Shown piece after piece: positions 45,563 to 54,033 of a stretch of DNA of 64,000 bases. The stretch spans positions 124,001-188,000 of the forward strand of contig CAWHPW010000010.1 of the NCBI GenBank assembly GCA_963831385.1. Direction: 5' to 3'. This DNA comes from JACVRX01 sp963831385 (lineage in GTDB: Bacteria > Actinomycetota > Actinomycetes > Jiangellales > Jiangellaceae). Under the pieces are notes generated by a model. That model did no database searches, had not been told where the DNA came from, and saw only the letters and a program-made list of their open reading frames with translations. The first letter of the stretch is position 1. Each line of letters opens with the position of its first letter. Made by a program: the position numbers and the translations under genes.

Positions 45563-47951
45563 GTGGTCGATCCGGCAGCGTCGGCGCCGGCAGCACTCCA
45601 TCAGGGAGACGCTGTCGGCGCCGACGCACGGTCGGCGCGACGTTTCTTGACCGTGCGGGCGGCGATCGTCGCACGACGACACGGTCAGTGCAGCCGAACG
45701 CCGCTCCGCGCTGGTCGAGCTGTCCGACGCCTGGCTGGCTACCTTGTTCGCCGCGCTGCCGCCAGCGTCGACGACAGGCATGGCCCTCGTGGCCGTGGGC
45801 GGCTACGGCCGGCGGGAACTCCTTCCCTGCAGCGATCTCGACGTGCTGTTGCTACACGGCGACGGTGGCGACGTCGCGGCAGTCGCCGACGGTGTCTTCT
45901 ACCCGGTTTGGGACTCGGGTGTCGCCCTTGACCATGCGGTGCGAACCGTCGCGGAAGCAAGGGCGGTCGCGGCGGACGATCTCGCCGTGGCGCTCGGCCT
46001 GGTCGACGCCCGCCACGTCGCGGGAGATGCGAAGATCACCGAGATCCTCCGCGCAGGCGTGCTGCGCGACTGGCGGCGGCAGGCGGCCCTGCGGCTGCCG
46101 AAGTTGGCGCAAGCTGGCCGGGACCGGCTTGCGGAAGTCGGGGAACTTGCGCATCTGCTGGAACCGGATCTCAAGCAGGCCTATGGCGGTTTGCGCGACA
46201 TCGTGGCGCTGCGCGCGGTCACCGCGTCATGGGTGGCCGACCGTCCGCACGCTGCTGCCGTATCAGAAGCACACGAGTGGTTGCTGGTCGTCCGCGACGC
46301 CCTGCACCGCACGACCGGACGACGGCACGACCGGTTGGTGTTCGAGGATCAGGACACCGTCGCTTCCTCTCTCGGGCTGCTGGACGCAGACGCCCTGATG
46401 CGAAGGGTTGCCGAAGCCGGTCGAGCGATCGCCTATGCGACCGACGTCACCTGGCGGCAGGTGGAACGGACCCTGCGTGGGCGAGCCGGTGCGGGGCGCT
46501 CGCGCCGTCCGGTCTCCCGCCGCTCGCTCGGTCACGGGGTCGTCGAGCATGACGGCGAGGCGGTGCTGGCCCGAGATGCCCGTCCACAGCTGGATCCCAT
46601 CCTCCCTCTTCGCGCGGCGGCCGGCGCAGCTCAGGCCGGTCTGGTGCTGTCGCCAGCGACCGTGGAACGTCTCGCACTCGAATGTCCGCCATTGCCGCAG
46701 GTGTGGCCGGATGCGGCTCGCGACGCGCTCGTCGCGCTGTTGGGCGCCGGCCGGGCAGCGGTGCCGGTGTGGGACTCGCTCGAGGCGGCCGGACTGGTCG
46801 TCCGCTGGTTTCCGGAGTGGGAGCCGGTGCGATATCGGCCGCAGCGCACACCGGTGCACCGCCACACTGTCGATCGGCACCAGGTCGAGGCGGCAGCCGT
46901 GGCGGCTGGCTTCACGCGGCGGGTGTCGCGGCCGGACCTGTTGTTGCTGGCGGCCCTGTTCCACGATCTCGGGAAGGGTGGACCGGGGGACCACAGCGAG
47001 ACCGGCGCCACGATCGTGACCGAGCTGGGCGGGCGGCTTGGCCTTTCTCTGGTCGACGCCGAGCGGTTGGGGCTGCTGGTGCGCCATCACCTACTTCTTC
47101 CGGCGATGGCCACCCGTCGTGATCTTGACGATCCGACCACGATCGACGCGGTGGCTCGGGCGGTGGGATCGGTGGAAGTGCTCGACCTGCTTGCTGCGCT
47201 GACGGAGGCCGACGCCACGGCGGCCGGGCCACTTGCGTGGTCACCGATGCGGGCGCAGCTGGTCGACGAGCTGGTGAGCCGGGCCCGGCTGGTTCTCGGT
47301 GGAAAACGGTTCCGCAAGCCTCCCGTCCTCGAGCCCGCCCAGAAGGAGCTCGCTCAGTCCGCCACACTCGCCGTGCTCGTGGATCTGCCCGGCGAGCCGG
47401 ACGGATCGTGCCGCGTCACCGTCGTCGTGCCGGGCCGTGCCGACGCGCTGGCGCCGGTCGCCGGTGTGCTGGCGATGCACCGACTCGATGTCAGGACGGC
47501 GACTATCCAGGCAACAGGCCGCGGCGCCGTGCAGGTGTGGCATGCGACAACGGGATTCCGCGGTGCGCCCGGCGTCGATGTGCTGAGGACCGACATCGCA
47601 CGCGCGCTCGACGGTGGAGTCGATCTTGCGGCCAAACTCCGCGCTCGAGCCGGCGAACGGCGGCGTCGAGTCATCGCGTACGCCGATCCGCACATCGACG
47701 TGCTGGCTGGGGCATCAGCGGACGCCACCGTGATCGAGGTCCGTGCCCACGACGAACCAGGACTGCTGTACCGGTTGGTGGCCGCGATCGGGTCCACCGG
47801 CGCGGTGATCCGCTCGGCCGTCGTCGGCACCCTGGGCGCTGAGGCCGTGGACGTGTTCTACCTCGTGGACATCGACGGGAGGCAACTCGCTGACGAGAGC
47901 ATCGACAGGTTGGTGACCACCATCAATGCGAACCTGGCAGCTCCCGCCTAG
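45563..47951 (+). CDS. glnD: PII uridylyl/adenylyltransferase GlnD, with a probable N-terminal +1 frameshift
   Basis: The well-supported part runs from TTG 45744 to 47951 (735 residues): nucleotidyltransferase motif VGGYGRRELLPCSDLDVLLL, HD domain LLLAALFHDLGKGGPGDHSE, and two C-terminal ACT domains (VVVPGRADALAPVAGVLAM, VRAHDEPGLLYRLVAAIGS). The bases just upstream still read as GlnD (AERRSALVELSDAWLATLF) but have no start codon before a TGA at 45648. A GTG at 45563 in the next frame supplies a likely N-terminus (RRFLTVRAAIVAR) if one base near 45674-45680 is surplus, giving about 795 residues. Modifies GlnK at Tyr51. Confidence 0.88.
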
Positions 47952-48169
47952 CCGTTGGACGGCTGGCCCGGCGGCTCTGATCGAGCCTCCGCTCCTAGAC
48001 CGCGGCTCCGGCCACCCTGGTGCGCCGATCCGGAAGGGCTGAGTGCCAGATAGCCGACTCGCTACCCGGCGTCGTACCCGTGGACCCCCAGCAGCATGCC
48101 GCCCAGGTCCGTGACACCGGCCGAATGTAGCCTCGGCGCGTCGTGTCTCCACTTCCGATAGGACCCAAC

Positions 48170-48553
48170 ATGGATCTGAAGCTCGAAGTCGTCCCCATCC
48201 CGGTGTCCGATGTCGATGCCGCGAAGGCCTTCTACACCGAGCAGGTCGGCTTCGCCCTCGACCACGACGTCCGTCCCGGCGAGGGAATGCGGGTGGTCCA
48301 GATGACGCCGCCGGGATCTGCATGCTCCGTCGTGATCGGCGAGGGCCTGCCGCTCGGTGAGCCCGGTTCGGTCAAAGGAGTCCAGCTTGTCGTCGAGGAC
48401 GTCGACGCGGTGCGGGAAATGCTTGCCGGCCGCGGCGTCAGTGTCGGCGACGTGCAGCAACTCGGTCCCGAGGGCACACCTGGCTCACGATTCCTCTTCT
48501 TCGAGGACCCAGACGGCAACGGGTGGGCAGTCCAGGAGTACAAGCGCACCTAA
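48170..48553 (+). CDS. VOC (glyoxalase/bleomycin-resistance fold) protein
   Basis: 127 residues from ATG 48170 with AGGA seven bases upstream. Two βαβββ modules: LEVVPIPVSDVDAAKAFYTE and GVQLVVEDVDAVREMLAGRG, ending FFEDPDGNGWAVQEYKR. Such small VOC proteins are metal-dependent lyases, dioxygenases or ligand binders; the role here is unknown. 218 bases of non-coding sequence separate it from glnD. Confidence 0.88.
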   Translation: MDLKLEVVPIPVSDVDAAKAFYTEQVGFALDHDVRPGEGMRVVQMTPPGSACSVVIGEGLPLGEPGSVKGVQLVVEDVDAVREMLAGRGVSVGDVQQLGPEGTPGSRFLFFEDPDGNGWAVQEYKRT

Positions 48554-48562
48554 CCGCGGTCC

Positions 48563-48937
48563 TCAGCGGTACCGGAACCCGTCCATGAACCGCCGAAAGA
48601 GCCCGCCCTTTCGGGGCAGCGGTGGCGCAGGCGCGGGCGCCGTCTGCCGTTGCGATGCGATCGGCCGGTCGTAGTCGGTCCGACGGATCGCGTCGATGAT
48701 CTGCTCCTCGGAGTAGTCGTCGGAGCCCTCGATGGCGGGGACGTACCCGACCAGGACGCCGTTGCGCATCACCTGAGCTTCGAGCGCGGCCGTGCCATCG
48801 GAGTCCCACGTCGCTTCACGACCGTCTGGGAGCTTGACGCTGACCCCGAACTGATACACACCGACCCGAGCCAGCTCAGCGTCAGTGCCACGGTCGCGTA
48901 GGGCGTCGACCACACGGCGTGCCTTGTTCTCCTCCAT
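48563..48937 (-). CDS. Hypothetical small protein
   Basis: 124 residues from ATG 48937 (MEENKARRVVDALRDRG). The frame to 49183 extends further but without family support. A mixed αβ domain (VGVYQFGVSVKLPDGREATW) is followed by an acidic helix (YSEEQIIDAIRRTDYD) and a basic tail ending GGLFRRFMDGFRYR. Family not recognised. Convergent with the VOC gene, 9 bases apart. Confidence 0.7.
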   Translation of the reverse strand: MEENKARRVVDALRDRGTDAELARVGVYQFGVSVKLPDGREATWDSDGTAALEAQVMRNGVLVGYVPAIEGSDDYSEEQIIDAIRRTDYDRPIASQRQTAPAPAPPLPRKGGLFRRFMDGFRYR

Positions 48938-49085
48938 CGAATCCGAGGCTACCCGCGGAGTGGCGTGGCGACCGCGTTGTCGATCAGGGCGCCAGGCCAG
49001 AGCATTGACTGACGGGGAAACCGGATCCATGATCGAAGTGGTTCTCGTGTTGGGCCGACGGCAGGCCAGATCGGAGGAAGCATGA

Positions 49086-49466
49086 GTGATGACGCCACCA
49101 GTTAGGCGGGTGAGACCGACCGAGAGAACCGCGGGCGACCCCACATCGGGATTGACCCGAGAGCAAGCCGTGACGACCGGCACGATGTGGGCCGGGTTCG
49201 TGCGTACCGACGCCGGAATGGTGTCTGGGTGGCACCATCACGGCGAGCATGAGACGAGCATCTACGTCATTTCCGGTGTCTTGCGAATGGAATACGGGCC
49301 AGCCGGTGCCGAAGTGCTGGCGGCGGCCCCGGGTGACTTCGTGTACGTCGCGCCTCACGCGATCCATCGAGAGGGCAACCCGTCAGACGAAGAATCGACG
49401 CTTGTAGTGGTGCGGGCAGGGATGGGCGACCCGGTGATCAATGTTGAAGGACCCGCCCCTGCGTGA
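49086..49466 (+). CDS. Cupin-domain protein
   Basis: 126 residues from GTG 49086 (ATG 49089 is equivalent), with GGAGGA seven bases upstream. A single cupin: metal-binding WHHHGEHETSIYVISG (G-x5-H-x-H-type motif) and PGDFVYVAPHAIHREGN. Possibly an isomerase, oxygenase or sensor; function unknown. Confidence 0.85.
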   Translation: MMTPPVRRVRPTERTAGDPTSGLTREQAVTTGTMWAGFVRTDAGMVSGWHHHGEHETSIYVISGVLRMEYGPAGAEVLAAAPGDFVYVAPHAIHREGNPSDEESTLVVVRAGMGDPVINVEGPAPA

Positions 49467-49526
49467 ACTGCCTTGTGCGTCCATAGCGACAGGTGGGGTG
49501 TTTGTCTGCCGCCGCGGTATCCGGCA

Positions 49527-49919
49527 TCAGTTGCTGACGACTTGATCGCCTAGCGCGTTGGCGGCTGTGTCCAGGTCGTCGGCGCAGATCACGGCCAAGA
49601 ACTCGTCGGTCGACACCCGGACTGGCAGCAGGAGGGTGACGTTGACGCCAGCGTGGGCGAGCTTCCGGAAAGTCGTTGCGCCCGCGCCCGGTACGTTATC
49701 CATACGGACGGTCAGCGCTTGGTGCTCCTCGTACTCGATCTCCGCACCCTCGAGTGCCGTGCGGGCCGCCGTCTCGTCGTCGGCAATAAATGCAACCGTC
49801 CCGGCGTCGCCATAAGCGGCACCACAGACGACGATGTTCACACCGCGGGCGGCCATCGCCTCACACAGTCGGGCCAGTTCACCAGGCTGGTTGTCGAACT
49901 CGACGGTGAACGCACTCAT
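49527..49919 (-). CDS. Tandem ACT-domain protein
   Basis: 130 residues with AGGAGG upstream. Two ACT folds: FTVEFDNQPGELARLCEAMA and TVRMDNVPGAGATTFRKLAH. No catalytic or DNA-binding part, so probably an amino-acid-binding regulator of another enzyme. A lone gene bounded by spacers of 60 and 123 bases. Confidence 0.87.
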   Translation of the reverse strand: MSAFTVEFDNQPGELARLCEAMAARGVNIVVCGAAYGDAGTVAFIADDETAARTALEGAEIEYEEHQALTVRMDNVPGAGATTFRKLAHAGVNVTLLLPVRVSTDEFLAVICADDLDTAANALGDQVVSN

Positions 49920-50042
49920 GTCGTCCTCCTACTTCGTGCCGCATGCCGGGGATGACCTTCGGTCGAAACGTACTCGTCCGTATGTCCGCTGAGCACGACC
50001 GCGGCGAGACCCTGGTCAGGAAGTGGTCGCCACCCGGCCCTC

Positions 50043-50708
50043 TCAGGCGGGTGCCGCGATCGTCACGATGTTGGAGCGCCAGACCGCGCCGTCCCAATCG
50101 TCACAAGTGATGATCACCAGCCGGCCGGGCCCGGCCTGGGTGAAGATCTGCTCGGCATCGCGAGCCACTTCCTCCTTGGACAGCACCTCGACGGACTGGA
50201 CGTGGTAAGTCAGCGCAGCGTCTGAGCCCACGACCTCGATGGCGTCGCCGCCGCGCAAGCCGCCTACCTCGTCGAAGACGCCGCCGCCGTTGTTGCGCAC
50301 GGTATGTCCGACGAGAACCGCCGATCCTTCCGGCTCACCCGGAGCGGCACCGTCGCTCCACCATCCGGCAACGCTGGGATCTCGCGGCGGCTCGAGTACC
50401 CGGTCCTCGGTGCTCTGGATGGCCACCACGGGCGCGGCCACGCCGATTCGCGGGATCCGCAATGTGTACGGGCCGGCGATGGGTGTCGCTGGAATCGCGG
50501 TCGGCTCGGGGGAGATCTCGGTTGGCTGCGTGGACGCAGTGGCCGCGGTCGTGGACACCGAAGGTGTATCGGGACCTGAGCCCGTCCCGGAGACGTCGTC
50601 ATCGCCGGAGCCGCAGGCCGCGACGGCCACGAGGGCCAGCCCGGTAAAGAACCGGGCCAGCCCTCGGGTTGCCCTGCGAAGCGGGCGGTCGGTCGGATCA
50701 GGAATCAT
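50043..50708 (-). CDS. Class F sortase
   Basis: 221 residues from ATG 50708. A hydrophobic N-terminus with lipobox-like VAAC (Cys32) and a Ser/Thr/Pro linker lead to the sortase β-barrel. The catalytic triad is visible: H135 in VLVGHTVRNN, C202 in VIITCDDWDG and R211 in VWRSN. Sortases join surface proteins to the wall or to other anchors. The start overlaps the end of the surface-protein gene by 11 bases, so the two are cotranscribed and likely partners. Confidence 0.92.
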   Translation of the reverse strand: MIPDPTDRPLRRATRGLARFFTGLALVAVAACGSGDDDVSGTGSGPDTPSVSTTAATASTQPTEISPEPTAIPATPIAGPYTLRIPRIGVAAPVVAIQSTEDRVLEPPRDPSVAGWWSDGAAPGEPEGSAVLVGHTVRNNGGGVFDEVGGLRGGDAIEVVGSDAALTYHVQSVEVLSKEEVARDAEQIFTQAGPGRLVIITCDDWDGAVWRSNIVTIAAPA

Positions 50709-51450
50709 GCAGGAATCGGCGACGAGCAACCAGCGCGGTTCCGGCCAACGCCGCACTGCCGGCAAAAATCAGGCCGAGCGGCGCAGCGGAACCCTCGCCG
50801 GCGTCCGCGCCAGCACCGGCGGGCACCGCGGTGGGAACCGGTGCCGGCGTGTCAGCGGATTCCTTGACCCCGTTCTCTTCGCCGTTGTCCTTTCCGTTGT
50901 CTCCGTTCTCGTGCCCGTTGTCCTCGCCGTTCTTAGGCGGCGGCGGCTTCGGGCAGTCCTGCACCCAGAACACCTTGTGCTTGACGTCGGCTCCGCCTTC
51001 CGGGTCATCCGCGTGGATGGTGAGCTTGACGTGGAAACCTTGCTTCGGGTGCGGGGTGATGCCGGCGAAGCTCAGCGTGTAGGTCTCGGAGGCATCGAGG
51101 CCGGCTGTGCTGCCGCCACCTGCGTTGGAGTCCTCGCCGATGAAGACGCTGTCGGTCAACAGAACCTGGTTGCCGCCAGCACGCGTCGTGGGCGGATGGG
51201 CTTCGAAGATCACTTCGGCGAAGAAGTCGCCCTGGTCGAAGCCGTAGAAGTCGACCTGGAACTCGCAGCCGACATGCGGCTCGTTGTTCGGGTGGTCATC
51301 GAACACCACATCGTCGATCTTGATCGTGCCGTTGTTGCCCTGCGGATCGGCTGCGGACGGCAGGGCGCCCGCCAGCACGGCCACGACAACTCCCGCCGTG
51401 GCGGCGGCTCCCCACACCGGCAGCCGGCGGGACAACTTCATGCGTGTCAC
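50698..51450 (-). CDS. Secreted surface protein with C-terminal anchor helix
   Basis: 250 residues from GTG 51450 with GGAGGAAA upstream. Signal peptide residues 1-34 (AGVVVAVLAGALPSAADP, cleavage near ASA-like PSAAD). A β-rich domain to about 170 contains two cysteines (GCEFQVDFYGFD, WVQDCPKPPP). Next come a NG-E/D/K-D/E repeat stretch (NGEDNGHENGDNGKDNGEEN) and Ala/Pro linker, then a hydrophobic helix (PLGLIFAGSAALAGTALVA) and RRR tail. This is a sortase-substrate tail, but no LPxTG or close variant precedes the helix. Partner of the class F sortase. Confidence 0.88.
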   Translation of the reverse strand: MTRMKLSRRLPVWGAAATAGVVVAVLAGALPSAADPQGNNGTIKIDDVVFDDHPNNEPHVGCEFQVDFYGFDQGDFFAEVIFEAHPPTTRAGGNQVLLTDSVFIGEDSNAGGGSTAGLDASETYTLSFAGITPHPKQGFHVKLTIHADDPEGGADVKHKVFWVQDCPKPPPPKNGEDNGHENGDNGKDNGEENGVKESADTPAPVPTAVPAGAGADAGEGSAAPLGLIFAGSAALAGTALVARRRFLHDS

Positions 51451-51625
51451 CGGTTTCCTCCTGATGGTGTTCCGCCCACGAACCGGCAGGGGCGGTGGTG
51501 GCCAAGGGTGGGCGTCTCGACTGGCTTCTCCGGTTGAATCGATCCCCCCAAAACACCGGTACGGTACCGGAGCGGACGGCCCGAGCGACCCGAACGAGGT
51601 AACGATTTGGCACGTGTCGCAGGCC

Positions 51626-53254
51626 TCAGTGGCCGCGGAATGCCTCCTCTAGCCACCACGAGCCACGCGGCGCTGCGACCTTCGCATCGACGACCAGACC
51701 CCGGTCACGCGGGCCGTTGAGCCACCGCCGGACTGCTTCGAGGTCTCGAACGTCGCGCACGGTCGTCCCGTCGAGGCCGTAGCCGATGCCGATCGCCGCG
51801 ATGTCGGTGTCCGGGAACGTCACCGTGTCCAGTGGCTGGCCTTCGGCGAAGTGGTGTACCTCGGCACCGTAAGCGGCGTCGTTGTAGACGATCACGACCA
51901 TCGGGAGCCCGAGGCGGCGCACGGTGTCGAGCTCGGCCGCTGCCATGAGCGCCCCGCCGTCGCCGAGCGCAGCAACCGGCAGCCGATCCGGTTGGGCCAG
52001 CGCCGCACCGATCGCTGTGGCCAGGCCCAGCCCGATCGACTGGAACGCCTGGGTGAAGCAGAAGCCGTACTCGTCGGGCACGGACAGGAACATGCTCGGG
52101 TAGCCCATGAAGTTGCCCGAGTCGATGGCCACCACCCGCTCGGTCGGCAGCAGGTCGTCGAGTGCGATCGTGAGCGTCCGCGGGTCGATAGTGCCGTCAC
52201 CGTCCCAGGACTCGTAGGGGACGTCCCGCCACCGAATCTCTTGCGCGATCCGAGCCTGCGTCGCCTGGTCGCGGTAGCCAGGGTTCACTCGCCCCCGCAA
52301 CGCGTCGGTGACTGCCGTCGCCGTCGTCGCGCTGTCGCCGACCACGCCGAGGTCGATCTGTCGGTGCCGGCCCAGGGCCGCCGCTTCCAGGTCGACCTGG
52401 GCAACTCGTGCTGCTGAGCCGATCAGCCGGCCATGGCGGGTCGTCCACATGTTCAGTGCGCAACCGAACCCGACCACGACGTCCGCAGCGCCGATCAGCT
52501 CGGCCGCCAGCGGGGATGCGAAGCCCCCCGACACGTCCAGCGACCAGGGACTGCCATTGAACAGGCCCTTCGCCACGGCCGACGTCGCGAGCAGGGCTCC
52601 GCTGGCATCGCCCAGCGCAAGCAGCCCGGCCCGAGCGTGCCGGGCACCTCGGCCGGCGATCAGAACCGGGCGCCGGGCGCCGGCGAGCAGTGCGGCCAGC
52701 GCGTCGACATCGCCGGCGGCTGGCTCGACAGGAGCGGGAGGATCACCTGGACCTTGATCGACAGGAGCTGGACATTCTGCTGCCTGCACCTCGAGTGGCA
52801 GGTTCACCAGTACGGTTCGGCGCTCGTCCCGGGCGAGGTGAAACGCGCGAATCGCCTCGTCCACTGCAGTGTCGGCTGACGACACTCGCACCGCCTCGGC
52901 ACCGACGGCGTGGGCCAATGCGGGCTGGTCGATCGCGAAGTTGGACCCCGCAGCCGTTGCCTCGCCGGCCAGGATGATCAGCGGCGTCCGGCTCTTCGCC
53001 GCTTCGGTGATGCCGGTCATCGCATTGGTCAGGCCGCAACCTTGGTGCAACGTGAGCGCTGCGACCTCTCCGCTCATCCGCGTGTACGCGTCAGCCATCG
53101 TCGCGGCGCCGCCTTCATGCCGCGCTGCGACGTAGCGCGCGCCACCGGCGATGAGCGCGTTCGTGACGTCGAAATTGCCGCTGCCTACTACGCCGAACGC
53201 CTGCCGGACGCCGAGACCGGCAAGCGTCCGGCCGACCGCCTCCGCCACCCGCAT
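51626..53254 (-). CDS. ThDP-dependent decarboxylase-like enzyme
   Basis: 542 residues from ATG 53254; a longer frame to 53659 overlaps the cyclase gene and is rejected. Three-domain ThDP enzyme of the acetolactate synthase / benzoylformate decarboxylase class: catalytic Glu47 in AARHEGGAATMADAY, central domain RRPVLIAGRGARHA, and ThDP/Mg motif GDG at 431-433 to N458 (VIVYND). Third gene of the operon with the cyclase and the flavoprotein. Decarboxylation of an aromatic 2-oxoacid such as isatinate (2-aminobenzoylformate) would fit the neighbours; this is inference. Confidence 0.85.
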   Translation of the reverse strand: MRVAEAVGRTLAGLGVRQAFGVVGSGNFDVTNALIAGGARYVAARHEGGAATMADAYTRMSGEVAALTLHQGCGLTNAMTGITEAAKSRTPLIILAGEATAAGSNFAIDQPALAHAVGAEAVRVSSADTAVDEAIRAFHLARDERRTVLVNLPLEVQAAECPAPVDQGPGDPPAPVEPAAGDVDALAALLAGARRPVLIAGRGARHARAGLLALGDASGALLATSAVAKGLFNGSPWSLDVSGGFASPLAAELIGAADVVVGFGCALNMWTTRHGRLIGSAARVAQVDLEAAALGRHRQIDLGVVGDSATTATAVTDALRGRVNPGYRDQATQARIAQEIRWRDVPYESWDGDGTIDPRTLTIALDDLLPTERVVAIDSGNFMGYPSMFLSVPDEYGFCFTQAFQSIGLGLATAIGAALAQPDRLPVAALGDGGALMAAAELDTVRRLGLPMVVIVYNDAAYGAEVHHFAEGQPLDTVTFPDTDIAAIGIGYGLDGTTVRDVRDLEAVRRWLNGPRDRGLVVDAKVAAPRGSWWLEEAFRGH

Positions 53255-53259
53255 CGACG

Positions 53260-54033
53260 TCAGTATTCGATCAGCGCCAGCACCCGGGTCGGGCTGCCCG
53301 AGCCGCCCAGGATCGGGAGTGGCGCTGCGATCACGACGGCACCCGTCGGCGGCAGCGACGCCAGGTTTTGCAACTGGGTCAGGCCGTACTTGCCGGCTCC
53401 GAGCAGGAACGTGTGGCACGGGAAGGCCGGATCGAATGAATGCGCCACCCCAGCGTCCGTGCCTACCGTCTCGACGCCGACCCCGATGACCGGAGCCTCC
53501 TCGGCCAACCAGCGGGCGCATTCGACGCTGACCCCCGGTGTGTGTGGTCCGGTCTCGTCCGCGTTGAGAAACTCGTCCTGGCGGTGGCTGCGCGAATCCC
53601 ATCCGGTTCGCAGGAGCAGCCAACCGCTTTCCGGCAGCGGGCCGTGCACGTCTTCCCACGCCTTGACGTGGTCGACCTCCAGCAGAAAGTCCGGGTCGGC
53701 GGCCACCTGCTCCGCCACGTCGATGACCGCAGCCGAGGCGATCAGCTGCGACGGGGCAATCTGGGAGACGTCGGAGAGCTCTCGGCCGGTGATCCAGTGG
53801 ATCGGCGCATCCAGATGCGTGCCGGTGTGCTCACCGGTCGTGATGTTGTTCCAATACCAGGCCGGACCGCGGTCGTCGTAGTGGCTGATCTCGCGCAACT
53901 CGAACTGGTCGGTCTGGCCGAACGGCTCTGGCAGGACCAGGACCGGAGTGTTGGCCGACAGCGGCGCAGTGAGATCGACGACCCCGATCCGACCGGTCGA
54001 TATGGCCATGGCGAAATCGGCGAGCAGGGTCAT
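53260..54033 (-). CDS. Cyclase-family metal hydrolase (isatin hydrolase / kynurenine formamidase type)
   Basis: 257 residues from ATG 54033, whose ATGA overlaps the stop of the flavoprotein gene and has GGGAGA upstream. The family signature HTGTHLDAPIHW carries the metal ligands, with WLLLRTGWDSR and HTPGVSVECARWL nearby and HTFLLGAGKYGLTQLQNLA later. Kynurenine formamidases of this family are near 210 residues and isatin hydrolases near 260, so length favours the latter. Either product feeds 2-aminobenzoate metabolism. Separated from the ThDP gene by 5 bases. Confidence 0.86.
   Translation of the reverse strand: MTLLADFAMAISTGRIGVVDLTAPLSANTPVLVLPEPFGQTDQFELREISHYDDRGPAWYWNNITTGEHTGTHLDAPIHWITGRELSDVSQIAPSQLIASAAVIDVAEQVAADPDFLLEVDHVKAWEDVHGPLPESGWLLLRTGWDSRSHRQDEFLNADETGPHTPGVSVECARWLAEEAPVIGVGVETVGTDAGVAHSFDPAFPCHTFLLGAGKYGLTQLQNLASLPPTGAVVIAAPLPILGGSGSPTRVLALIEY

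Noticed and set aside
47952..48169. Terminator after glnD (GGCTC-N5-GAGCC at 47973-47987)
   Set aside because: Only a 5-bp stem and no T-run; too weak to call.
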